A DNA stretch of 64,000 nt from Antrihabitans stalagmiti (lineage in GTDB: Bacteria > Actinomycetota > Actinomycetes > Mycobacteriales > Mycobacteriaceae): the NCBI RefSeq assembly GCF_016482825.1, contig NZ_JAEMNV010000004.1, positions 124,001 to 188,000 on the forward strand, written 5' to 3'. The position numbers and the translations under genes are program-made. How positions within the stretch are numbered: position 1 is the stretch's first letter; each line of letters begins with the position of its first letter. The notes under the pieces are model-generated. The model searched no databases, was not told the DNA's origin, and saw nothing but the letters and a program-made list of their open reading frames with translations. Positions 54,964-62,862 of this stretch are shown in pieces.

Positions 54964-57114
54964 CTAGGCGTTGACCGATTCCCGCTCTTCCGACACTCCG
55001 ACCCGATCGTGGATCTTGCGTAGTGGCGCGGGCGCCCACCATGCCGATCTGCCGAGCACTCGCATCGCTGCCGGAACGAGGACGCCGCGGATCAGCGTCG
55101 CATCGATGAGAACGGCAAGGCCGGCGCCGATTCCGAACATCTGGATGAAGCTGACCGACGAGGTTCCGAACGAGAAGAAGCTCACCGCGAGGATCACTGC
55201 GGCCATCGAGACGATGCGGCCGGTGCGTGACAGACCGTCGGCGACGGCGTCTTCGTCCGATGCACCGTTGTCGTGCATTTCCTTGATGCGGCTCATGACG
55301 AAAACCTCGTAGTCCATCGACAAGCCGAAGGTGATGCAGAACATCAGCACCAGCATCGACGTGTCGAGCGGCAGCGGGGTGAAGCCGAGCAATCCCGACA
55401 GCCAGCCTTCCTGGAAGATCAGCACCAGCACGCCGATCGTCGCGGACAGACCGATCACGTTGAGTACGAGGGCTCGAAGTGGTTGCAGCACACTGCCGGT
55501 GAAGAGGAACAGCAGAACGAAGGTCGACAGCACTATCAACCCGATCGCAAGCGGCAGCCGCGACGCGATTGCGTCCTGACTGTCGATGATCTCTGCTGTC
55601 TCGCCACCGACGAGCACGTCGGCGCCTGCGGTATCGGACCGTACAGCGGTGACCAGTTCCTTCGCCGCATCCGAGCGCGGATCGATGTCGGTGACGATCG
55701 ACAACCGTTGCGCATCCCCGGCTGCGAAGCGAGAGTCCATCGGCGACGTGGCGACGAGACCACCGTCGACGAAGGTGCCTGCGCTTGTGTCGACCCGCTC
55801 GACGTCGTCGAGTTGTGAGAGGCGACCGGCAAGACCTTGCAGATCCACGACCGCCCCGGTGCTCACCACGTCGATTGCGGAGGTGTCGTCGGCGGTGAAC
55901 TTGTCGCGCAATGCATCACCCGCCTCCCGGCTCGATGCAGAGGTCGGCAGCACGCGGTCGTCCGGAGTGCCGAATTCGACATGCAGCAACGGTGCTGCGA
56001 GCAGGACCATAAGCGCGACGACTGGTAGCGCGGTGACGAGCGGCCGTCGCATCACCAGTCGGGCGAGCGTGCCCCAGAACGGGACGACCGTGCTCGGCAG
56101 ATGCTTTGCCCATGGCAGCTTGCCCGCATTCACCCGAGGGCCCAGCACCGTCAGCATCGCGGGCAGAACGATCAGCCCGCCGAGCATCGCGATGACGATT
56201 ACGCCGATCCCCGCGTAGGCGAACGACCGCAGGAAGTACATCGGGAAGACGGTCAGCACTGCGAGGGCAGCTGCTACGGCTGTCGAGCTGAACAGGATTG
56301 TGCGGCCTGCAGTTTCGATGGTTCGGACAACGGCGGCGTCGACGTTGCCTGACTTCGCGTACTCCTCCCGGAAGCGACTGACCATCAGTAGGGCGTAGTC
56401 GATGGCGAGGCCGAGGCCGAGGCTGGTCGTGAGGTTGATCGCGTAGATGGACACATCCGTCGTGGACCCGAGTATCGCGAGTTCGGCGAACGTCCCGAAG
56501 ATTGCGAACACCCCGATGGCAAGGGGCAGCAGGGCGGCGACGATGCTGCCGAACGCAAGTCCGAGCAGCACGAGCATCAGCGGAATGGCGATCATCTCCG
56601 CTCGGATGAGATCGGTGCCGATCTGTTCGCCGACGTCGTGCATCACGCCTTCTTTGCCGCCGATCGAGATGTCGAACCCGTCGACCGAACCGGAGAAGTT
56701 GTCGATGATGCTTTTCGCGGATTCGTCTGCGGGAGCTTTCAGTGTCACAGCGACAATCGCCATCGTCGCGTCGTCCGATCGCATGGTCGGTGCGTTGGTC
56801 TGCCAGTAGGAGATGACGCCGGCGACCGCCGGATCTGCTGCCAGCCGGTCGGTGAGCTGTGTGCCTGCGGCGCGGGTGTCGTCGACGTTGCGGTGTGCAT
56901 CTGCGACGAGGATCAGGTCGGCGCCGCCGGGGAAGTTGTCGGCGAGTTGTACGGCTGCGCGACTGGATTCCGACGCTGGGTCGTCGAAGCCCTCCGACTG
57001 CAGGTTGCCGAACGCTGTCGAGCCGAGCACTGCGGCGCCGATCAGCGCGAACAGTGTCACGGCGAGGATTGCTCGTGCGTGGGAAGTGACGAAGTGGCCG
57101 AAACGAGTCAGCAT
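54964..57114 (-). CDS. MMPL-family transporter (716 aa)
   Basis: A 716-aa MMPL protein with two 6-TM blocks and two extracytoplasmic domains. TM4-type motifs are GLAIDYALLMVSRFREEY and GLSMDYEVFVMSRIKEMH, carrying the proton-relay Asp-Tyr pairs. It probably exports a lipid or hydrophobic compound. GGAG precedes ATG 57114 by 6 nt. It is divergent from a TetR gene with a candidate operator between, so it is likely induced by a ligand. No MmpS partner is next to it. Confidence 0.92.
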   Translation of the reverse strand: MLTRFGHFVTSHARAILAVTLFALIGAAVLGSTAFGNLQSEGFDDPASESSRAAVQLADNFPGGADLILVADAHRNVDDTRAAGTQLTDRLAADPAVAGVISYWQTNAPTMRSDDATMAIVAVTLKAPADESAKSIIDNFSGSVDGFDISIGGKEGVMHDVGEQIGTDLIRAEMIAIPLMLVLLGLAFGSIVAALLPLAIGVFAIFGTFAELAILGSTTDVSIYAINLTTSLGLGLAIDYALLMVSRFREEYAKSGNVDAAVVRTIETAGRTILFSSTAVAAALAVLTVFPMYFLRSFAYAGIGVIVIAMLGGLIVLPAMLTVLGPRVNAGKLPWAKHLPSTVVPFWGTLARLVMRRPLVTALPVVALMVLLAAPLLHVEFGTPDDRVLPTSASSREAGDALRDKFTADDTSAIDVVSTGAVVDLQGLAGRLSQLDDVERVDTSAGTFVDGGLVATSPMDSRFAAGDAQRLSIVTDIDPRSDAAKELVTAVRSDTAGADVLVGGETAEIIDSQDAIASRLPLAIGLIVLSTFVLLFLFTGSVLQPLRALVLNVIGLSATIGVLVLIFQEGWLSGLLGFTPLPLDTSMLVLMFCITFGLSMDYEVFVMSRIKEMHDNGASDEDAVADGLSRTGRIVSMAAVILAVSFFSFGTSSVSFIQMFGIGAGLAVLIDATLIRGVLVPAAMRVLGRSAWWAPAPLRKIHDRVGVSEERESVNA

Positions 57115-57135
57115 CGCGGACTCCAATCTTTACGG

Positions 57136-57161
57136 GTGTTAACTTGTCGAGTGTTAACTTG
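57136..57161. promoter_or_regulatory. Candidate TetR operator (GTGTTAACTTG direct repeat)
   Basis: GTGTTAACTTG occurs at 57136-57146 and 57151-57161, 15 bp apart, and forms the dyad TTAAC-N9-GTTAA (57139-57157). It sits 22 nt upstream of the MMPL ATG and 34 nt before the tetR start, fitting a shared operator. Confidence 0.6.
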
Positions 57162-57195
57162 CCACGCGATGTGTACACCTGTCAACATCTAGGTT

Positions 57196-57837
57196 GTGTC
57201 GCCGTCGACGAAGTCCCAACGCAGCAGCTACCACCATGGGGATTTGAAGAACGCGCTGACCCGAGCCGCAGAGGAACTTGCGGCCTCGGACGGGCCCGAG
57301 CAGATCACCGTGCGCGCGGTCGCGAAGAGTGTCGGCGTCACCCCGACCGCTGCGTACCGGCATTTTGCAGACCGCGACGAACTGCTCGACGCTGTCAAAC
57401 AACGTGCAATGGTGGAACTGGCGACCTCGATCGGCGGACGCCTGGCAACGATCGATCCCGACGACTCGAGTCAGGCCGCCGCCCTCGCGCGACTACGCGC
57501 ATCGGGGGAGGGCTACATCAACTTCGCCATCGCGGAGCCCGGATTGTTTCGGACCGCCTTCTCGCGTGGCGGGCAGATAACCGAACCGCCGAGCGATCCA
57601 CACACCGGTTACGAGCCGTATCAAATGTTGGTGAGCATCGTCGAGGGCCTGGTTCGGGCGGGCTTGGTAGCCGAATCGGATCGGGCGATCGTCGAATCCA
57701 CCGCGTGGTCGACCGTGCACGGTCTGTCGCTTCTACTGATCGACGGTCCGCTACGGCTGCTGCCCGAACCTGCGAAGCACCAATTAATCAGCGAGACAGT
57801 CGATTTCGTCTGTTCCCGCTATGTCAGTCCGAGCTGA
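57196..57837 (+). CDS. TetR-family transcriptional regulator
   Basis: A 213-aa repressor. The N-terminus has SYHHGDLKNALTRAAEELAA and the HTH ITVRAVAKSVGVTPTAAYRH, then FADRDELLDAV, like TetR proteins with WHG-type C-terminal domains. It most likely controls the divergent MMPL exporter through the operator at 57136. The GTG 57196 start has only a weak AGG upstream. Its stop is immediately next to the DUF2142 stop on the other strand. Confidence 0.88.
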   Translation: MSPSTKSQRSSYHHGDLKNALTRAAEELAASDGPEQITVRAVAKSVGVTPTAAYRHFADRDELLDAVKQRAMVELATSIGGRLATIDPDDSSQAAALARLRASGEGYINFAIAEPGLFRTAFSRGGQITEPPSDPHTGYEPYQMLVSIVEGLVRAGLVAESDRAIVESTAWSTVHGLSLLLIDGPLRLLPEPAKHQLISETVDFVCSRYVSPS

Positions 57838-59328
57838 CTAACCCCACACGAAGGTGTAATACCTGGTCACGGCCGCGGCGAGCGACACGACGGTTGCCGC
57901 GATGACCGCGATTGCCGGACCGCGCATGCTCAGACCGCCGGACTCGTCGGTCAACCGCAGGCGGAACCAGCGCAGCGCGACGGCGAACCCGATGACGGCA
58001 AGCGGAACGAAGTAGCGGCCCTGCACGCCGTCGATGATGAAATATCCGACAGGCGTGAACGACAGGTACAGCGTCACGTAGATCATTGCGACCGTTGCCA
58101 GTAGCGCCAGCAGCACCAACACGGTCCGGCGCTGCGTCGCGACCATCCGCTCTGCAACGCCGAGGCTGATCACGATCGCGAGCAGGCACGCGACGATCGT
58201 CGTCGCGGGGACGTTGATGTAAGCGAAGCCGAGTTCGCCGAAGAACTCCGCGAACCACTCGTGGTCGCGGCGCATCACGCTTTGACCGAAGACGCTCGCG
58301 AAGTGAATCGGGTCCGAAAGGATGCCCTTCAACTGCTCGCTCGGCACCACCGAGTACCACTGCTTTTCCGGCCGCATGCGGCCCATGCCCTCGGTCGTCG
58401 GTGCCGAAATTTTCGTCCAGATCAGGAACATAACGCCGCCGACCGCGGCGAATCCCCACGGCAACCAACGCAAACGGCCGGCTAGACCGAGTCGTTCCGG
58501 CGGCACGACCACAACGAGCATCGCAAGGAGAATGTAGGTCGGCTTGCAGAGCGGCAGCGTGAGGACCGACAGCAGCAGCGCAGCGCGTTCGACCTTGCTC
58601 AGGTTGTCGCCGACGAACAGCGCCTTCACGATCAGCACCGAGACCAGCATCGCCAACGCGTTGGTCAGGGTGTCGGCGGTGACCGTGCCAGCCTGGAACA
58701 CCGCGATCGGCAGCAGTGCGACCGTGAACGCGAGCCACTGCACCCGGCGTTCCCGCAACGCGCGTAGTGCGAACGCCACGATCAGCAGATACGCGACCAG
58801 ACCGGCGAGCCGCGTCAGCAGAATCGTCGTTCCGACGTCGGCGTCGAACACCTCCGCCGTCCAGATGCCAACCGCGGCAGGAATGTACGGGACCGGCGAG
58901 TAGGCAGCCGTGTTCGTGAACCAGATCGTCTTCTGCTCATCGGAAATCGCAGCGGATTCCAGGTCCGAGTAGCGACCCGGCTCGAAGACCATCGGCCCTG
59001 GCTCTGCGGGATTGTCCGTGTAGTCGCGGAGTGCGTAACCCATCAGATCGTCGATGCTCTTCGGCACGTCGCCGCCGTAGGCGACCCCGCGCGAGTCCTC
59101 GATCTCCTGGGGAAGGATGCCGCCGTGTGCGACCTGGTATGCGCGACCGAACTGAGTGATCTCGTCGTGGCCCCAGAACGGCGGTGTGACGACAGCGAAC
59201 GTCACGCCGAAAATGGCCGCCAGGATCGCGAACACAACAGACGCGGTGCCGAAACGTTCGATGGTCGACGAGGCTCGGTCGAACTTGGACTCCTGCCCGG
59301 AATCCTGCTCAGGAGGAGCCGTCGTCAC
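57838..59328 (-). CDS. DUF2142 polytopic membrane protein
   Basis: A 496-aa protein with about 11-12 TM helices and the DUF2142 start VTPPFWGHDEITQFGRAYQV, where the Asp-Glu pair resembles GT-C glycosyltransferases. It may transfer a polyprenyl-linked sugar to the envelope. GTG 59328 overlaps the stop of the upstream GT2 gene (GTGA), so the two are coupled; the GT2 product may make the polyprenyl-phosphate sugar it uses. Confidence 0.87.
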   Translation of the reverse strand: MTTAPPEQDSGQESKFDRASSTIERFGTASVVFAILAAIFGVTFAVVTPPFWGHDEITQFGRAYQVAHGGILPQEIEDSRGVAYGGDVPKSIDDLMGYALRDYTDNPAEPGPMVFEPGRYSDLESAAISDEQKTIWFTNTAAYSPVPYIPAAVGIWTAEVFDADVGTTILLTRLAGLVAYLLIVAFALRALRERRVQWLAFTVALLPIAVFQAGTVTADTLTNALAMLVSVLIVKALFVGDNLSKVERAALLLSVLTLPLCKPTYILLAMLVVVVPPERLGLAGRLRWLPWGFAAVGGVMFLIWTKISAPTTEGMGRMRPEKQWYSVVPSEQLKGILSDPIHFASVFGQSVMRRDHEWFAEFFGELGFAYINVPATTIVACLLAIVISLGVAERMVATQRRTVLVLLALLATVAMIYVTLYLSFTPVGYFIIDGVQGRYFVPLAVIGFAVALRWFRLRLTDESGGLSMRGPAIAVIAATVVSLAAAVTRYYTFVWG

Positions 59329-60296
59329 CGCCGCGGACCTTCCGACACGGCCGAATAGCGCAGGTAGACCAGGCGGGCCGTCTCGTGCCGTGATCTGCGG
59401 ATGCCGTCGAGGATCAGTCCGGCGGTCCAGGCGAGGCAGCCGAGCATTACGAGGGTGAACGCGAGAAACAGCGTCGGGAACCGTGGCACAAGCCCGGTCT
59501 CGTAGAACTCGATGATGATCGGCACCGACAGAATGATCGAGATCAGCAGGCTGAGCGTGCCGAACAGACCGTAGAACGCGACAGGCCGTTCGTGCCGGGC
59601 CAGCCCGACGATCAGTGAGAGAATTTTGAAACCGTCGTGGTAGGTCCGCAGTTTGGATTCGCTGCCCGCCGGACGGTCACGGAAGTCGACCTCGACCGAC
59701 GTCTGCGGCACGCGCAGGTGCAGCGAGTGGACGGTCAGTTCGGTTTCGATCTCGAATTCACGCGACACCGCTGGGAAGCTCTTGACGAAGCGTCGCGAGA
59801 AGACGCGGAATCCGCTGAGCATGTCTTGGACGTTCTCGCCGAACACCTTGCCGACGACGCCGTTCAGGATTTTGTTGCCAGTTTCGTGCCCGGCGCGGTA
59901 CGCGGTGTCGGTGCTGTCGATCTGTTTGCGGACACCGAGGACGTGATCGAAAGGGCCGTCGAGCAGGGCTTGGATCATCTCGGGCGCCGCGGCGGCCTCG
60001 TAGGTGTCGTCGCCGTCGATCATCAGGTAGACGTCGGCTTCGATGTCGGCGAACGCGCGGCGAACCACGTTGCCTTTACCTTTGGACAGTTCGCGACGAA
60101 CGATTGCGCCGGCTTCGGCAGCACGTTCCGCGGTCGCATCGGTGCTGAGGTTGTCGTAGACGTAGACGACGATTCCAGGGACTGCTGCCTTGAGATCGGC
60201 CACCACTTTCGCGACCGCTGCCTCCTCGTTGTGGCACGGGACGACTGCGGCAATGCGAAGGTCGGCGGAATCCACCCCTGGTAGTCCTCTGCTCAT
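59325..60296 (-). CDS. GT2 polyprenyl-phosphate glycosyltransferase with C-terminal membrane anchor
   Basis: A 323-aa family 2 glycosyltransferase, DPM/GtrB type. Features: IAAVVPCHNEEAAVAKVV, the D-x-D region YLMIDGDDTYE, and LSGFRVFSRRFVKSFP, followed by two C-terminal TM helices. It probably transfers a sugar to polyprenyl phosphate. ATG 60296 was chosen from the family pattern; no ribosome binding site is clear. It is divergent from a GtrA gene (60367) and translationally coupled to DUF2142, a plausible sugar-lipid module. Confidence 0.87.
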   Translation of the reverse strand: MSRGLPGVDSADLRIAAVVPCHNEEAAVAKVVADLKAAVPGIVVYVYDNLSTDATAERAAEAGAIVRRELSKGKGNVVRRAFADIEADVYLMIDGDDTYEAAAAPEMIQALLDGPFDHVLGVRKQIDSTDTAYRAGHETGNKILNGVVGKVFGENVQDMLSGFRVFSRRFVKSFPAVSREFEIETELTVHSLHLRVPQTSVEVDFRDRPAGSESKLRTYHDGFKILSLIVGLARHERPVAFYGLFGTLSLLISIILSVPIIIEFYETGLVPRFPTLFLAFTLVMLGCLAWTAGLILDGIRRSRHETARLVYLRYSAVSEGPRR

Positions 60297-60354
60297 GGTT
60301 TCTGTGCGGTCCCTATGAAGGAACAGTGTGCACGGGCAGGTTACAGGGAGTCGG

Positions 60355-60360
60355 TACCCT
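60355..60360 (+). promoter_or_regulatory. -10 element of a leaderless gtrA transcript
   Basis: TACCCT ends 6 nt before GTG 60367 and no Shine-Dalgarno is visible. Same pattern as the first gtrA gene at 32501. Confidence 0.45.
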
Positions 60361-60366
60361 CGCCGT

Positions 60367-60858
60367 GTGACGACCCCTACCGATTCGCTGCTGCAGAAGG
60401 TCAAGTTGGGTCTGCGGCAGGGGAGTGCGTTTCTCGTCGTCGGTGGCATCGGTTTTCTCGTCGACGCGGGTACCTACAACCTCCTTGTGTTCTGGGGTGG
60501 CGAAGGTCCGCTGTTCCACGCGCCGCTGCAGGCGAAGATCATCGCGATCGCTGTCGCGACGGTCGTCACCTACTTCGGCAACAAGTGGTGGACCTTCTCG
60601 CACAAGAAGACGGACAATCCGCTACGCGAATACGTGCTGTATGCGCTGTTCAACGTGGTTGCGATCGGTCTGCAGCTGGGCTGCCTCGGGTTCTCGCGGT
60701 ACGTGCTCGACCTCTCGAGTCCGCTCTCGGACAACATCTCGGGAACGCTGATCGGTCAGATCGTCGCGGTGGTGTTCAGGTACTGGGCCTACGACAAATT
60801 CGTGTTCGTCGGAGACGGCGGCAAAGGCAGCGACAAGACCGAAAATCGCCAGCCGTAA
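60367..60858 (+). CDS. GtrA-family membrane protein
   Basis: A 163-aa protein with four TM helices: FLVVGGIGFLVDAGTYNLLV, IIAIAVATVVTYFGNKWWTF, VLYALFNVVAIGLQLGCLGF and IGQIVAVVFRYWAYDKFVFV. GtrA proteins are thought to help flip or anchor polyprenyl-linked sugars. It is divergent from the GT2 gene and upstream of glfT2. A second GtrA paralogue lies next to dprE1. GTG 60367 is the start supported by the -10 element. Confidence 0.87.
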   Translation: MTTPTDSLLQKVKLGLRQGSAFLVVGGIGFLVDAGTYNLLVFWGGEGPLFHAPLQAKIIAIAVATVVTYFGNKWWTFSHKKTDNPLREYVLYALFNVVAIGLQLGCLGFSRYVLDLSSPLSDNISGTLIGQIVAVVFRYWAYDKFVFVGDGGKGSDKTENRQP

Positions 60859-60963
60859 CGGCCGCCACGTCGGGCCTTCGCACTGGGGAGGAATCGCTGA
60901 CCGGTTGGTATCCTCACGTCAGCCGCGACCCGCGCCCTCGGGTTGCCCGACGCAGAGGACTCC

Positions 60964-62862
60964 ATGGATCAGCCGGCAGCACAGGCCGTGACGAGCGAAC
61001 CCGACTCGGGGGCGGCCCCTGCCAGCCTGCTGGTGGATCACCAAGCTCCCGAGCGACTCGTCGTACAGCGCGGAATCTTCGTCGGACCCTGGCCGACCAT
61101 CAACGACGAGCTCTACGCGGTGGTCAAAGGTGGTTCGCAGCGAGAGCGCCTGTCCATCCAGCTCAACAAGGGTGCCGAGGCGAATCTCAATACCTACTTC
61201 GGTCGGTTCGCGGCGAGCTATTGGCAGCGCTGGACGACGGTCACCGAGGTTCAGGTTTCGGCGACGTTGAACGTTGCGCGTCGCGCGCGGATCAAACTGC
61301 TCGCCTCCGACATCGCGGGACATCGGCGCATCGTCGACAGCATCGAGGTCACCGAATCGGGCAGCTTCACGATGACAGCGCCACTCGACAAGTTCGTCGA
61401 CGGTGGCGCGATGTGGCTGGAATTCGCTGCGATCGGCGGTGACGTCGAAATTTCCGACCTGGCCTGGACCGTCGACGCGCCCGATCACGTGCGCCCGGTC
61501 GCGATCGCGATCTGCACCTTCAACCGTGCCGACGACTGCGCCCAGACCATCGCCGCGCTGGCTTCCGACGACACCGTCGTCGCCGCGATCGATGCCGTGT
61601 TCGTTGTCGATCAGGGCACCGACCTCGTGCAGGATCGCCAGCTCTACACCGAGACCGCGGCCAAGCTCGGCGACAAACTTCGCTACCTGCGGCAGCCGAA
61701 TCTCGGTGGGGCAGGCGGTTTTACGCGCGGTCTATACGAGGTGTCGGCGTTCAACGAGCATGCCGACGTCATCCTGATGGACGACGACATCCTGTGCGAG
61801 CCCGAAACGGTGTTGCGGCTCAACGCTTTTGCGAACCTGACCGTCGAGCCGACGCTCGTCGGCGCGCAGATGCTGTTCCTGCTCAACCCTGATTACTTGA
61901 ATGTCGGCGCTGAGGAAGTGCATCTGCACAAGCTGATGCACGGCCAGAAGGTGCCGAAGGCGCTGCGCAACGTCAGCATGCTCAACAAGCGGCAGGAGCG
62001 CAGGGTCGACGCGGGCTACAACGCCTGGTGGACCTGTTTGATCCCGGCCGAGGTGGTCGCCAGGATCGGTCTGCCAATCCCGATCTTCTTCCAATGGGAC
62101 GACGTCGAATACGGCATCCGCGCTCGCGAAGCCGGCTTCGTCACCGTCACTCTGCCCAACGCCGCGGTATGGCACGCGGACTTCTACTGGAAGGACTTCG
62201 ACGACTGGGCGCGCTACTTCAGCACGCGCAACTCGTTGATCGTCGGTGCCCTGCATACCGAACTCGACGCAAAAGCGTTGTCGCGTCAGTTCTTCCGTTC
62301 GATCTCGGAACATCTGGTCGCGATGCAGTACGGCCTCGTCTACACGACGCTGAAAGGCATCGAAGACTTCCTCGACGGCCCGAAGGGTCTGGCCGACGGC
62401 GGTATCGAAGCGATGGCCGCGATCCGCAAGGGGCGAGCCGACTACCCGGAAACGATCAAGCATCCGGCGGCGACGGCACCCGTGCAATCGTCACATCTGC
62501 ACACCCGTCGCGCATCGGGCGAGCCGAGTCACGCCAAGCTGATCCTGGTCAAGCGTGCGATCGACCAATGGTTCGGCCGTACGCAACACGGCATCATCGG
62601 GGTGACACGTGAAGATGCGCACTGGTGGCACATCTCGCTGTTCGATCACGTCGTCGTGACAGATGCGTCGCAGTCGGGGGTTCGAGTTCGCCAGCGGGAC
62701 AAGGCAAAAGCGCGTGATCTGCTGCGTCGGACGCGCAAGGTACTGCGTCGTCTGCGGCAGGAACTGCCCGCCGTGCAGAAGGACTATCGAGATGCGCTTC
62801 CGACGTTGACCAGCCGCGAAAACTGGGAACGGTTGTATGCGGCGAAGCCTCCAACGAGCTGA
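60964..62862 (+). CDS. glfT2: GlfT2 galactofuranosyltransferase
   Basis: A 632-aa GT2 enzyme that polymerises the galactan of arabinogalactan from UDP-galactofuranose (mycobacterial GlfT2 about 637 aa). It has an N-terminal beta-sandwich (about 1-170), then the GT-A domain with AICTFNRADDC, the metal motif LMDDDILCEPE (Asp about 273-275), the catalytic-site FFQWDDVEYGIRAREAG and VWHADFYWKDF. ATG 60964 has GAGGA 4 nt upstream. A TATCCT at 60909-60914 may be its promoter. glf is not within the window. Confidence 0.95.
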   Translation: MDQPAAQAVTSEPDSGAAPASLLVDHQAPERLVVQRGIFVGPWPTINDELYAVVKGGSQRERLSIQLNKGAEANLNTYFGRFAASYWQRWTTVTEVQVSATLNVARRARIKLLASDIAGHRRIVDSIEVTESGSFTMTAPLDKFVDGGAMWLEFAAIGGDVEISDLAWTVDAPDHVRPVAIAICTFNRADDCAQTIAALASDDTVVAAIDAVFVVDQGTDLVQDRQLYTETAAKLGDKLRYLRQPNLGGAGGFTRGLYEVSAFNEHADVILMDDDILCEPETVLRLNAFANLTVEPTLVGAQMLFLLNPDYLNVGAEEVHLHKLMHGQKVPKALRNVSMLNKRQERRVDAGYNAWWTCLIPAEVVARIGLPIPIFFQWDDVEYGIRAREAGFVTVTLPNAAVWHADFYWKDFDDWARYFSTRNSLIVGALHTELDAKALSRQFFRSISEHLVAMQYGLVYTTLKGIEDFLDGPKGLADGGIEAMAAIRKGRADYPETIKHPAATAPVQSSHLHTRRASGEPSHAKLILVKRAIDQWFGRTQHGIIGVTREDAHWWHISLFDHVVVTDASQSGVRVRQRDKAKARDLLRRTRKVLRRLRQELPAVQKDYRDALPTLTSRENWERLYAAKPPTS

